A stretch of DNA of 64,000 nt from positions 124,001 through 188,000 of the forward strand of contig SNVD02004837.1 of the NCBI GenBank assembly GCA_013180625.2, in the 5' to 3' direction. Below the pieces are notes generated by a model that had not been told where the DNA came from, searched no databases, and worked only from the letters and a program-made list of their open reading frames with translations. Source of the stretch: Boswellia sacra (lineage: Eukaryota; Streptophyta; Magnoliopsida; Sapindales; Burseraceae). Each line of letters begins with the position of its first letter. Within the stretch, counting starts at the first letter, position 1. A program made the translations under genes and the position numbers. Below are positions 1-11,780 of the stretch, one piece after another.

Positions 1-131
1 CAAACTGGGGGTCCCATTTGGTGAAACCGAAGTTGATCTCATCCACTGACTGACATTATTAACTGACGCTTTGATTTCATTCACCGGGGCATCAGAGATC
101 ACAACTGTAGAAGCTCTGACACCAAATAGAT
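1..131 (-). mobile_element. Copia element start: PBS and gag-like 5' end (partial)
   Basis: Read on the minus strand, positions 113-124 give TGGTGTCAGAGC. This matches the usual initiator-Met-tRNA primer binding site of plant copia elements (TGGTATCAGAGC) except at one base. Downstream, towards position 1, there is an open frame containing the residues VVISDAPVNEIKASVNN and running off the window. It has no ATG inside the window and a stop lies just upstream, as expected for the leader of a retroelement. The rest of the element lies outside the window. The alternative is the 3' exon of a host gene with an acceptor at the same CAG, which I cannot exclude. Confidence 0.4.
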
Positions 132-510
132 TGTTAGAATCTTCTCTTTGTTTGTGGTTTCACTTCACATTTGTCATCATTTCTCTTTTTCTGTTCTCTT
201 AGGATTTAACATTCAACTTATCCCCCATGTGTCTCTTGGAGATTGATGGGTCGTCTTCCACTTTTACAGATATACGCTTCATATTTAATGGATTTCATAA
301 AAATTATTTTCCAAATAACTCGTGCGACCAACATATATACCATAATCATACAATTAAAATCCTTCTAGATTCTTATTTAAATAAATATATAAATATGATT
401 AATAGTTATAGAAATGGATATAAAAACCCTTCCTTTGAAAAATGAAAATGTAAAAGAGTTTAGATTCAAAATTAATGAATCAATAATCCGATGGTTCCAA
501 TGTTTCAACA
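132..510 (-). mobile_element. Possible LTR of the copia element at the left edge
   Basis: The segment starts TGTTAGAATC directly beside the PBS-like site and could end at TTTCAACA (position 510). That gives a TG...CA unit of 379 bases in the position expected for the 5' LTR of a minus-strand copia element. The second LTR would lie outside the window, so the right boundary is a guess. Nothing protein-like is present inside. Confidence 0.25.
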
Positions 511-1120
511 TGCCCGTTGAAGAGCTGGACCAAATCAGATGTAAACGCTTGCTTCCACAAGAGCAAGCCACGTGTAGAAAAGGGCGAGTGTTGAAAAGGC
601 AATCACTAAAAAGATGGACCCGATCCAACTTGAAACCTACTTGTTAAGTAATTTGAGAAAATTGGCACTGAAAACCAAGATGGTGGATGCGGATGATCCA
701 TTCATTATTTACAAATATTATCATCATCAACACAGTATTTTCATTCAATTTTGTTCCCACCCACAAGCCAATTAAAAAGAGGAACATAAAACAAGAAAAT
801 GATTACCCACTAATAAATAAAAAAAAAAATCAACCGCTAATCGGGATCTACTTTAAAGAGTGAATATTGATTGTTATTTGATTAATACTCATGAGTCCAA
901 AATCAGAAATTACAAAAAGAGAAGATATTTATTGAATAATGAAGATACAAAGTAGTAATTAACAAAGGTAGGTCCTATAGCTGGCTTATCTTATCTCCTT
1001 GATTTGGTGATGAGCTAAAATTTTCTGTCTTTAATGAAAAACTTGAGCTTACCATGTCCATTATAGAAAAGAGGAATCGATTCCATGGCTGATGGTATAT
1101 AGAATAGTATCAAGAAAAGC
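511..1120. other. No gene seen; 3' flank of the proline-rich protein gene
   Basis: AT-rich sequence. Positions just below 1121 would be the 3' untranslated region of the minus-strand gene that follows. I see no convincing frame or repeat. Confidence 0.5.
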
Positions 1121-1525
1121 TCACCAAAAGGCAAATAGGCCCAACAATCCACAGCCAACCAAAAGTTGCAAACTTGCGGAGAATTTCCTGTTAGAGCCAT
1201 TGAAATCACTGTCAATAGGGTACAAGTTCCCTGGTGGACCGGTTATGTAGATGATTGATGATGGGGGTGGTGGGCAGTATTGGGTTGGTGGCTTTTTGGG
1301 TGGCGGTGGGGGTGGTGGCAGTGCTGGTGGAGGTGGACATGGCGGCGGAGGAGACGGTGGAGGGGGGCTTTGAGTGCATGATGGGGAGCACTTGATACCT
1401 GTATCACCCGTGTTCTCCTCCAGCTGCCTTGCATCCAAACCGTTGACTTGATATGCAATAGCAGCAACCAAAATGAATATTTTCATGAATCTTAGAAGTC
1501 TGAAAGCGCCTGCTTGCACCGACAT
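1121..1525 (-). CDS. Short secreted proline-rich (extensin-like) protein, single exon
   Basis: A 134-residue protein with no intron. A hydrophobic signal-peptide-like segment spans about residues 14-30 (MKIFILVAAIAYQVNG), so the functional start may be Met14. Two cysteines follow in KCSPSC (residues 45-50). Residues 53-88 are very proline-rich, with two SPPPP extensin motifs and runs of up to seven prolines; in plants such prolines are usually hydroxylated and glycosylated. Next is a conserved-looking block, YITGPPGNLYPID (residues 93-105). A hydrophobic C-terminus (about residues 117-134) after NGS resembles a GPI-anchor signal. The expected location is therefore the cell wall or outer plasma membrane. 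Arabidopsis has short proteins of the same layout, and from memory one (At1g70990) lies beside a DnaJ gene, as here. Its exact role is unknown. I am confident of the frame and class, less so of GPI anchoring. Confidence 0.85.
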   Translation of the reverse strand: MSVQAGAFRLLRFMKIFILVAAIAYQVNGLDARQLEENTGDTGIKCSPSCTQSPPPPSPPPPCPPPPALPPPPPPPKKPPTQYCPPPPSSIIYITGPPGNLYPIDSDFNGSNRKFSASLQLLVGCGLLGLFAFW

Positions 1526-2068
1526 CTTGAGGCTAATTGATGGAGTCTTGAGATTTGTTGAGATGTGAGTATGAATATTTTTACTCGAGAGAGTGATCGA
1601 ATTTGAGGGAAAAGCGAAGAAGTGTTGTCAGGGAGAGCAAAATGCAGATTAGTTACGTTATTAGGTGCAATGCATGGGCACTGTCAAATGATGAAAAGCC
1701 CTTGTGGTAGAAGTGATTTTGCGTATATTGGGTAGGGTTGTGACTTGGGAAGGCAAAGTAGACTAAACGAGTCTCCTATGAGACGTGTTTTAAAGGACTT
1801 TTGCTCTGCTTGGGTACTCCACTCCTTCCTTCCTGGCTTGTTCCATAAGGGAATCGTAATTGCATGTGAATGGTCCAAAACTATAGACCCCACCCATGTA
1901 CCCTTTGATCACCATCTGCTCTATTATAAGCTCTCTGTGATTAAAATATTTGCCACTATCAACGGTGATAAAGATACAGTGCATGCATGATTTGAGTAGA
2001 TCATAGAATCATGTACGCTGAAGATTGTGTTAGTGTGAATATTTTGAAGTTTTTGATTGCTTATATAG

Positions 2069-2116
2069 TAGCTGGAGTATATTGTGGAGCATTAGCTGGA
2101 GTATATTGTGGAGCAT
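2069..2116. repeat. 24-bp unit repeated twice in tandem
   Basis: The unit TAGCTGGAGTATATTGTGGA plus GCAT occurs twice without a visible mismatch at 2069-2092 and 2093-2116. Probably a replication-slippage duplication. Confidence 0.85.
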
Positions 2117-2272
2117 TTCCATTATTGTACTAAATCTTGATTAAAGGTAAGTGTATATTTATATATATGTTAAATCTCATACCTTTAAGGATGTATATTA
2201 TAAAGTTATACCTTCAATATAAATAATGAATTTTGGACGCAGCCAATGCCATTGATACAATTTTAGCTTTGA

Positions 2273-2276
<4 letters not shown>

Positions 2277-2317
<41 letters not shown>
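2277..2317. repeat. (TA)n microsatellite
   Basis: About 20 uninterrupted TA dinucleotides. Confidence 0.95.
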
Positions 2318-2321
<4 letters not shown>

Positions 2322-5300
2322 AAAATTCTTATTTTTCATATTATCAAGTCTTCTTCTCAATGGGAATTGGCATGTTATATATGCATTTAGCTATGGGCAA
2401 AAAACAATTGACTAATTATATGTTGCATTGACTACATATGGGCCGCAGGTTTACTACTTGTCTTTTTTACATTTTTTATATATAGTTTTTTTATAGTCGA
2501 ATTTTATACATTTATATGAAATGCTTGGGTTGCTTCTTTGAAAAAAAAAAAATTATATGAAAACACTTAATCATCGAAAACTAGTTTTGATATAACATCC
2601 AAAGTAGACCAAAATAAAACGTGTTTCCTACTTAGGATTCTTGTTCCAAACACATCCTATAAGAATCATTTTCAATTACAATTAAAAACTATATAATCAT
2701 ACGGGGATATAAATTAATCCTCAAAATTTTAAGCTAATTAAGGATTAATCATTCATGATGTTTTTGGACAATGAAATTAATTTATGCAATATTTGGCCCC
2801 ACCACAACGTAAAGAGGGAGTATATACATATTCCAATTCAGAAAGAGGACCTTTCAACAACTGGTTATACGTGGCCAATTGGTTTTTATATATTTGTACT
2901 TTTTCTCTTCCGAGGGCATCTGAAGTTCACCATCAATTGGGATACAAATAGTTTCTAATGCTACAAAACTCAACTATACCCATTACATTATTTGATGATG
3001 CTCCTTTTTTGATGCAAGATTATTATTGGTTTATGTATACATTTACATATGACGATTCTAAAATCAAAATTGTCAGTATCTCAAAAATCTCTAACAAAAA
3101 CATAGAGATTCCAGGGCTGCAAATTAACAATTGACACGCATGGTCTTGCACCACTCTCACATGCATATTCAAGTCCGCCAATACAGGGAAGAGTGGTCAT
3201 TTTCTTCAAGTCAGTGTAGCTTTCGGTCATCTCAGTTCTATTATTCATGAAAGTTCCCTTTTTCTGTTATCATCTTTCAGCACTTTTTCCAGGAAATTCT
3301 AGTGAATATATGGCTCAAAGATTATCTAATTGTAATTATGATCATGAAGAAAACTTATTCAATTTGATAATGGTGAGATTTAGATGAAGACATGGAATGA
3401 AACTGTTGACCTCATAGTGACAAAATCATGGAAATGGAGGAGACTGATCACATGTGGTGACAATTGATTTAATGCCGATCAGTATTATTGAGGATACTAA
3501 ATAATATAAAATTTAACAAATCTACAATAAATATTTCAAGTATTGGTAAGTCCTACAAGACGATCAATAAAACATTATATTAAGCACCCATATATATTAT
3601 TAAAACTATTGTAGAACACTTGCCGAAGAAAAATAGTAGTTTATATTGAGAGGAAAGGAAGTGATTAGGAAAGCATATAGCTGAATCTTGAAGAAAAGAG
3701 AGAGGAAAAAGAGAACATAAAGTCAAGATTATATTTATTTATTTATTTACGTTATAGAATTGACGAATGAGTGAATGAGAAGAGAGAAGATTAATTAGTT
3801 AGCAATTAAGGCCACCGTCCCATTTACTTGAAGCATCTTCGAGCAACTTGATTTCCATTTCCGTCCTTGACAACTTTTCTGATGATACAGCCTTGGATTT
3901 GAGTCCAAGTTTGCTTTTAAAACCTTCCTACGTTAATATAATGTTCCCTTTTGTAGATTCCTAAAATCATATCCTAATAATTGGATATTAATCAGCAATT
4001 TATGTTCTAATGAAAGAGAGATTTCGATATAAATAATATACCTACCAATCATTTAATTCATATCATAAATTAATAAATAAAACTTGTGTCATATGGATAT
4101 TTATTTTAAAGTACACTAATATAGATATTTTCATTAACATATAATTTATAATTAGTTACACTGCTAGTGGTATCTTGTACATAGTTTACCTAACCTATTA
4201 CACAATTTTTCCCTAGTAAGGCAGCAAGTACAAATGAAAAAATGTGCCATTTTATGTTTAGCAAAGAGACACCAATCAGGCAGAGTGGTCAAAGTTAAGC
4301 AGTTGGAGGCCCACTGCCTCCAAAGCCCAGCGTCATGCCACTAGAAGCCCAATCTTTAGGGTCATATGGGTTGTCTATGGTCCTCATTGAAACCACTTAC
4401 TACATGATAAAACGGGGAAGTTATAGCAAATGATCTTGTTTAAGGAACGCCCTGTACAAATAAACCAACTTAGAAAATTGCTCCTACCAGGACTTTTTCA
4501 ATGCCTGTAGCTCGTTGTCGGCGCTCTCTGACACATCTATGAAATAAACAAATAAAATCATAACATGCACAGTTTTAACGTTTAAAATATATTTATCATC
4601 CACACTTAAATTTAAAATATTTTTAAATTAATACTAACAATTACAACAACAACCCATTCTCAACAGAAAGCAGTTGGAAGAGGCACTGGAGTCTTCAATT
4701 GTGCCCTCTATGTTTCTCTCGAAACAGGGATGCTCTATCAACACACAAACGCTTTCTAGGTGTCTCTAAAATATGTAAAGATTATTGGAATAGTACCCCG
4801 GTTACTGCTGATATATTAATAGTAATCATATACTACCAATATTAGGATAAGAATATCGAAATATCCTGCACAAATTTTGATCAGACAAAGATTGAGGTCC
4901 AATACGCAACAGAAGCTCGATCAATTCAAGTTGATCCTTACGAAAAGAACAAAAGCCCGGCTAAGCTAACCGTTCACCAATAAAAACATCTTCCTGCGAC
5001 TAAAACATTTCGAAAACAAAGAGACACTCCTTCACACTGGATATATCAAGAGAGGCAAACATTCATCCTCAAATAGGATACCATGGCTGCTAATACCACT
5101 AGTCATCCATCGTGTACAAAGCAAATGATGAGGTGAACATTTCTATGCTCTTTTACATTTCTTTACAATGCCAAATTTGATCAAGCCATGATTGCCCAAA
5201 ATCTAAACTATAATTTTCATACGTAGTATCAGAAGATCAACAGTAGAGCGCAGAATAGCAAGACATTTCCTCATTTCAATACGCAAAAATGCACCACTAG

Positions 5301-5393
5301 GCATGCGGGTCACGGGCCATTTGAAAGAGCAAAATTTCATTACTACTCTTGCACCCTTTCCATATGTCGTTAACAGAGCAGAAGTATGATCCT

Positions 5394-6514
5394 TTATCGG
5401 CAATATCCACTCGTACCATACATTCCCCAACCACTGACACCTAAATGTGGACTACTATCGTTCAAAGAGCTTGAATCCAACCGCGTCCTCTTCGAACATC
5501 TTGAATCTTCAGGAATCGGGTATTTGTCAAACAACGAGGATGCCTCAAATCCTTTTGACATCTCCATAAGCATAGCTTGTAACTCCTCCAAGCTGTAAGT
5601 TTTATCCTGTTGTCAAAAATTTCATGAAGCACACTTTAACATATAGCCAATAACCTTCCAAATACAACTTGCAATAATCTAAAATAGATAAATGAGAACC
5701 AGATGGTCCACGAATTAACATTGATAGGTCCTACATATGCATCCAAATTCGCCCTACCAGCCTTTGGTCAAATCAAATTAAACAATTTTGTAATTTAGCA
5801 AATTACTTACGGGAACCAAACCAGATTCATACCTCTCTGCGGGTCTCAGCCACTAGAGAGAGCAACTCTTGCACAAAATCAGAGAATCCCTGAAACCAAA
5901 ACATAAAATAACCCAATTATATAATAATAGAGTAGGGAAATCAAATGTCTACGGAGCAAATAAGATATAATCTTCAATATACCCACCTCCTCCTCTTCTT
6001 CTGGATCATATAATCCCACATCGTATAGTGTTCTCTTTTTCTGGTCTGACAAAACTGTTACATGAACAGAAAGGAAAAGAATACAATTACATCCGCGATT
6101 CAAATAAGCCATAAAGCTAAAGAAACAAAATTGGATGCAAAAACTAAAACAAGATTCAAGAACTTTAGAATGTCATATATTATGCTTGAAACTGAATTAC
6201 CTGAATAAGCTTCTTGGATTTGCTGGAATTTACTCTTAGCCACGCTCAACAGAGAAGGGGTTCTTGTCCACCTATCAGGATGCCATCGCTGCACAATCAG
6301 AATCCCAAAATCAGTCATCACCATTGCGTGTTATTTTGCAACTCTTAAAACCTAAAAGACAACAAATGATGCCACAGCAAGCTTCATTATAAGTTACCAT
6401 TGCAAGCTTGCGATAAGCGCGCCTTATATCTTCAACAGAAGAGTCAAAACTAACACCAAGAACGCTATAATAAGATAGTGATGACCCACGTTCATCTTCA
6501 GCCTCCATGTTCAT
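5394..6514 (-). CDS. Small J-domain (DnaJ/HSP40-type) co-chaperone, five exons
   Basis: Exons on the minus strand are 6514-6398, 6288-6201, 6054-5987, 5889-5833 and 5606-5394. All introns have GT/AG borders and compatible phases, giving about 180 residues. ATG at 6514 or 6508 is possible (MNMEAED or MEAED). The N-terminal J domain starts at SYYSVLGVS and has helix II IRRAYRKLAM, the HPD motif in WHPDRW, helix III KFQQIQEAYS and helix IV VLSDQKKRTLYDVG. The HPD loop stimulates HSP70 ATPase, so it should act as an HSP70 partner. There is no Gly/Phe or zinc-finger region, which makes this a type III J-protein. An acidic run (DPEEEEE), a helical segment (GFSDFVQELLSLVAETRRE) and a serine-rich tail ending MYGTSGYCR follow. 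No transit peptide or membrane segment is seen. It resembles Arabidopsis At1g71000 in length and layout, from memory. The HSP70 partner is unknown. Confidence 0.9.
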
Positions 6515-8545
6515 CACCAACAGCTAGCTAGCAAAAATAACAATCACAGCACAAGCAGCCCGGAGAACCCAATTACGTTCTTCAGTTTCAATCACTATTA
6601 AATTGCACTTATCGTTACCGCTTCGAAGCTACAATGAAAACATTTGAGGTAACTTTCGTGCAAATTATAGGCTTTATATAAACGGGTATGGCGGTTGGTG
6701 CCATAAGTATAAAGAAGCTTTTAAACAAAGGAAATATGTACCATTACTGTGGCGTTCCGGAATGTTCGAGAGGAGTTTTTAGTACGTGGAAGCCAGAGAG
6801 AGGGTCGAAGTTGACACTTGTTAGAAGATATTTTGGTTGGAAAGTTCTAAGGCTTCTGATATGTGGAATGTGTGGGACCAGGAATCATCTAAGGACGGGA
6901 TGATACGCTGAATGATGAGATCACGTGGCGACTAAAGGCGCTAATTGATTATCGGATTAGATCAAAGATGTACGTCTTGGTCTGGAGACAGAGACGATAA
7001 CAGTACAAATATCTCATTCTAGTGGGCTGCCTGCCCCAAAACTTTCTATTTATGGATTATCGAACGAGGAATTGCCCTCTTTACGTGCCAATTGCCAAGG
7101 GCTGAACGCCCTATGACACTCAATAAAAAAGTTATTTATTATTACAATGATTCGCATTTTCAAGTTAAGATCGACGCTTACACTCGCCGAATATGCGGTT
7201 TGTGTTTTTTTATAAACTCAAATCTTGTTTTTTATATTACATATTTTTTAATATATTTTATATTTAATATTAATCATATATCATTTTTAAAATTCAAAAT
7301 AATTCAAAAATCAATTATATATTTTAAATCTTATTAAAAATAAAATCATATAATCATAAAAAGAACACGTCCTTAGCTTTCATTAAAAGATATATACCCC
7401 TATGAAGACAAATAAATATCTAAATGTCAAATTCTTGATAATGATTATTTGATATAACAGTTCCGCTGCTTGATGTGCCACACCATTAATGGTCAGAGGG
7501 TAGCCAACAACGAATAAGATTACTAGGGACTTAAGATTTAGATTTTTAAAATTTTTAATTTTAATTTAAATTAGTATATAAAAATAAATTCTAAAATTTA
7601 AAAATCAAATAATTTTATTTAAATACATATATAAAGAAGCAGATTTTTACACCTTTGTAATGGTCTAGTTAGACCTATCCTTTTTCTACTGAGTTGAAAG
7701 TAAGGTAGTCTTTCTCTCCCGATATGCTCTAGTGGTCTCCTTCTCTAAGAAGGAGGGTAGGTGTACCTAAAAAAGTACTCCGATGTCTAACTCAGATACA
7801 AGGAAGAAGGAGAATAAGTTTAATCACTAAAATAATAATAATAAACATATGATATAGAAATATGAAGAGTACGAAGGATATAGAACTCAGGAGAGGGGTC
7901 TGTTGTCCCTTTCTACCTAAGTTTACTCATGCATAAGTGGTGAAATGATTTCCTAATACTTCCTATTATGTTTCTTTATAAAATCACCTCTAAAAGAATA
8001 CCCAGCTATCCTACCCACATGTATCTTGTGTAGATTTATACGTGCACACCAACGTAATGCATTAGGAGAGGCTCGTAGGGCATAGAGACTGGTAGGGGTT
8101 ATTTTAGGGTTGAAGTGAAAGCACTCTGTTTCTTTCTCTATAAATGCCCGACTCTCTCTCTAGAACAGGATTTTCTCTGAATATCTCTAAGAGCCTTCAA
8201 TTTTCTCCTCTTTAATAAAAAACAAGCTTAGCAAGGGTGGTATGTGGGTTTTCCCACTCTCTCTGTAGAAGATGTCTCTCTCCCCTCCAAAATCCATCTC
8301 CCTTGCTTGTGATTCCTCTCAAATCCCCCATCCCTCCATCAATTTCTCTTTTACATGTGAAATCTCTGCTCCACACTAGAATCTCTCTTCTTTTCCTTTC
8401 TCTTTCCTTATTTATATTCAATGCCATGTCACCTTATCCAAATCCCATGCTCCAATCACATTCTTGGGTAATCTTGTCCAAAATTTTACCACATGCCATG
8501 TCATTTTATCTAATCCCATGGGCTTTGTTCTGTTTTGGTTTCTTA
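6515..8545. other. Intergenic region; possible old LTR-like stretch at 7640-8240
   Basis: The first part should hold the J-protein promoter and leader. From about 7200 the DNA is strongly AT-rich. The stretch 7640-8240 includes GTGTACCTAAAAAAGTACTC followed by CGATGTCTAACTCAGATAC. That wording is similar to what I recall near the ends of some plant gypsy LTRs, and a TATA-like CTATAAATGCC lies at about 8139. I could not find both ends or a target duplication, so this is only a suspicion. No gene is supported. Confidence 0.3.
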
Positions 8546-9460
8546 GAGGCCGTTTGATATAGTGGTTTACTTTCACAAGAATGGGATCTAGATTACTAGG
8601 AAAGTGATTATGAGAATTTGATGTTTGAGAAACTAGTAAAAATATTATATTATAAAAAAATGAAAATAATTTTTTTCTCATTTTCTTGCCTAAGAAACAC
8701 CTTCCAGTCAAACTTTCATTTTTTTTTTCCTCATATTTTTTCCTTTCTTCTCCTTCCCCCTCTGTTTTCTCTAAACCCATGGCACAAACTACCTACAATG
8801 GCCACAACTCACAGCCACCAAAACTAGGAAAATACATTGACCACTACACACATCACCCATGGCGGCCACCAATCATAGTCACCACAACCCAAAAATTCCA
8901 AGCCAGAGTTAAAGTCACTGCCATCCAGTGCGCGCACTGTCGTAGCCTTCCTCCACAAGCGTCGCCGTCCTTGCCATCCAGTTGCACGCATAACACTACC
9001 ATAGTGCAGTTGCATGCGCACACCACTGTCACAAGAAGTCGCTACCTTCCACCACAAGCGGTGTCGCTAATAAGCTTAAAGCTGCCCACACACCAACACC
9101 TTATACCGCCACTGCCTACCACCACAAGTGTCGCCATAGCAAAGACTATCGAGTCAAAGCATGAGAGAAGGGAGAAAAGAGATGGGTAGAGATTGAGAGA
9201 TGAGAGAAGGAAGAGAGACGAGTAAAAGGGAGGGGGGGCGGGGGAAGGGAGAGAAGAGGGGAAGAAGAGGGACGGATTAGGATTCCTTGGAACCTGAAAC
9301 TCAAGTTCTGAACGGGTTTCATATTACCCCCAAAAGACAATAATGTGAAGCCCATGGAAAAATGAGATTCTAAAGTTAAAAATAGCAATAAGCGTATCAA
9401 ATGTTGGATTACATTTAGATTTCTATTCCCAACTTTCCTACCCCTCATACCAAATGCCTC
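8546..9460. mobile_element. Candidate non-autonomous DNA transposon with imperfect terminal inverted repeats
   Basis: The left end GAGGCCGTTTGATATAG pairs imperfectly with the right end: the reverse complement of 9440-9460 begins GAGGCATTTGGTATGAG. TTA lies immediately left of the element and one base beyond its right end, which would suit a PIF/Harbinger-type element. The interior is CT-rich then purine-rich and codes for nothing convincing. The long frames here on both strands have biased, low-complexity composition. The end repeats are short and imperfect, so confidence is low. Confidence 0.3.
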
Positions 9461-9522
9461 GTTAGTATTTTGTCTCTTCTTTTTGGGCTTTTAATGCTGT
9501 CTTTTGAGTTAGACCAAAATGC

Positions 9523-9525
<3 letters not shown>

Positions 9526-9574
<49 letters not shown>
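9526..9574. repeat. (TA)n microsatellite
   Basis: About 24 uninterrupted TA dinucleotides. Confidence 0.95.
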
Positions 9575-9577
<3 letters not shown>

Positions 9578-9689
9578 TAAAGTTATAGAGATATTTATAA
9601 AAAAAATTGCTGATATTCAGTATAGATGATTATGATTTAGAAAATAAGCCATTAAATTTTACTTGGGAATGACAAAATGCACCACAGTG

Positions 9690-10622
9690 TTAGGGACCCA
9701 TAGGATCAACCTCTATTCGGATGAGGATGGAGGCATTTTATATGGGGATGAGGTAGGGGTAGAATAAAAAATTAATCCCTATATTATGATGGTGAAGGGA
9801 TAGGGATAGAAAAATTTACCATGGGGTTGGGAACCCATGGGGATCCTCCTCCATTGGGGCGAGGGTGGAGGCATTTTTATAGGAATAGGGTGAGGGTAGG
9901 GTAAAAAATTAATCCCTATATTGGGATGAGATAGAGATGTGTTTACTTCTCCCCACTTAGCACCAATTCGACGTGCTATTATCATATATACAAAATATAT
10001 AATATAATTTTTTATTTAATATAACATATTAATTACAGTAATAACACAAAATCATAATATTGTCTATTATTATTAAAACCTTAAATTTAATTATAAAAAA
10101 TAAACCAAGAAAAACCATTTTCTTCAAATATTCAACTTTTAATTCTCTGCCTCTATCCTCATGAGTAGTAAATTGAGGATCTTAAAAAGATAATGAGATG
10201 ATTAATTCTACATTGCTATGGAATATAATTTTAGACTATTTTATTTATATATTTTTTGTTTTCGCTATGACTTTTTTTTTTTGGTTTCTTTGGTCATTCC
10301 TTTAAATAATAACTTGATTAAATTTGCTAGTTTTGAATTATGACGTTGTTACAATTATAATTTTTTTTCTTTAAATACTATTTATTGCTATATGTTTCAC
10401 TAACATAAATTATGAAATTTTACTCTAACAATATTTTACTTAAATTGGTAAAAATCTGGATATAGGGAACGAGATGTGAAAAACATCCCTTACCTTAAAA
10501 ACACGGGGAATCCAGGGGAATAAGAGTTAAATTGGAAAGTGGACTAGGGAATGGGGAGTGTCTCCCCAACTCACTCCTGCCCTGCTCTGCACCCCCGTGC
10601 CCTCGACGGCCCCCCTATTATC
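9690..10622. mobile_element. G-rich-ended repeat, copy A (with internal tandem duplication)
   Basis: This segment is homologous to 21895-22655. The shared order is a G-rich left part with GGTAAAAAATTA, an AT-rich middle with ATTAAATTTGCTAGTTTTGA, and a C-rich right part. In this copy the left 120 bases or so occur twice in tandem (from about 9700 and again from about 9835, each with AAAAAATTAATCCCTATAT). The G-rich left and C-rich right ends are roughly inverted, which suggests a non-autonomous DNA transposon, perhaps hAT-like. I found no clear target duplication. It is non-coding. Confidence 0.45.
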
Positions 10623-10879
10623 ATCCTTAATTGAGCTACCTAACCTACCTTAATTTCAAGCGAAGAACGACTACATATTTTTTATCAATTATAACCTTGA
10701 AGTTTACTTAAAATCAGCTTATAACATTTTCTGTTAGATTAAACACCAACAAAAATAAGAAAAAGTCATTTTACCCCCATTCCCATAATCCATAAATTAC
10801 ATAATTTATTCCTAAATCCTAACAACAAACCATAGTTCACTAATTCCAAGAATCATAAAATACAAACCTAAATCTTTTA

Positions 10880-11225
10880 GGGAGACCCACTGTCAATTGC
10901 TGGAGTTCCATCGTCGTTTGGTAAGGTGCCTCCTAGTTTGTCCAATTTATAGCTCTACAAGACGGCATACAGGATGCTTGTTAGGGCATGTTGGAGTTCA
11001 AGTGGAGACCTTTGACCTACATCCCATAGTTGAAGCAGGTAGAACAGGTGCTGTCTCCTGTTTCAACTCTATCATTGCAGCAAACTCTAACATTGTCGAT
11101 TGCTAGCAAAGTGAAAAAGGCATTAGGGATGAAATCAATGAAGAAGAGAGGTAGTAAAGGTGAGAGTCAAGAGAAAGTGAAGTACGTTGTGACGGTTGAG
11201 GAATTAAAAGGTGTGTTTCGGTGAC
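10880..11225 (+). pseudogene. Fragment resembling the N-terminal region of a plant unc-13-like (DUF810) protein
   Basis: In the frame ending at 11222 the residues SIASKVKKALGMKSMKKRG are followed by a basic linker and YVVTVEELKG. Plant unc-13 homologues (DUF810 family, including PATROL1, involved in membrane trafficking) carry a similar stretch early on: SKVKKALG(L/M)K, then a variable linker, then a T-V-x-E-L motif. The rest of that roughly 1000-residue protein is absent: the frame stops shortly afterwards and an LTR element begins at 11409. The upstream part, around 10890-11040, is out of frame and poorly matched. It is therefore read as a gene fragment, probably inactive. The family assignment rests on memory of the motif and is moderate. 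Confidence 0.4.
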
Positions 11226-11770
11226 TGAGATATTTTTATGGTTGTGTGTGGTCATGTGGTTATGTATGTGGTCGTGTGGTAGGTTGTTGGCTATGTTAGG
11301 GTGCTGTTACTGGTCATTATGGTGGAGTGTTGTTGTGGTTGATGTGTATGGTTTTGTAGTTTGTATACTCAACTTGTAAGTGTAGAGTACTAAAGAGGAT
11401 TTTATAATTGTTGGGAATATTTATAATAAATTTAAATAATATAATCAAACGACAAGATATTAAAGAAATAACAAAATATGAATTAGATTAATATATTAAA
11501 TAAATAGAATAAATAAAGAGATAGAGTAAGAAATAAGTGGCATGAGCATTTGGGAGGCATGTCGAAGGCATTGTTCTAAAGCCAAACAGTCCTCCCCTCG
11601 TGCGGGTCATATTGGTACTCAAGGGCTCCAAGATACAACCCAGTGCTCACAGCCTATCTTTTCGATGAGCACGATCACCGGAAGAAAATAACCTGTCTTC
11701 ATGTGTCGTAGTTGCTCAAAATCATCAAATACTTAAAATATTTCATGTTTATGTTAGAACCTTTGAGACT

Positions 11771-11780
11771 CCTTTATATA
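11771..11780 (-). promoter_or_regulatory. TATA box in LTR
   Basis: TATATAAAGG on the minus strand inside the 11409-11981 LTR. It sets the likely transcription direction of this element. Confidence 0.5.

Larger units (their letters stand above)
1526..5393. other. Intergenic region without a recognised gene
   Basis: AT-rich sequence between the proline-rich protein gene and the J-protein gene. The first few hundred bases should hold the promoter and leader of the former. Positions from about 5200 to 5393 are likely the 3' untranslated region of the latter. It contains the short repeats listed separately. Small frames such as the one at 2755-2958 lack codon or protein character. Confidence 0.5.

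Noticed and set aside
414..647. 77-codon plus-strand frame
   Set aside because: Lies in suspected LTR sequence; composition is not protein-like.
1243..1467. His-rich minus-strand frame inside the proline-rich protein gene
   Set aside because: It is the shifted reading of the CCN proline codons and has no start context or family features.
8418..8780. 120-codon minus-strand frame
   Set aside because: It crosses the left border of the candidate inverted-repeat element and encodes a biased Lys/Glu then Asn-rich product without recognisable features.
8237..9189. Long plus-strand frames rich in Ser, Pro, Thr and His
   Set aside because: Low-complexity CT/CA-rich DNA inside a candidate transposon. 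No signal, domain or start supports a gene.
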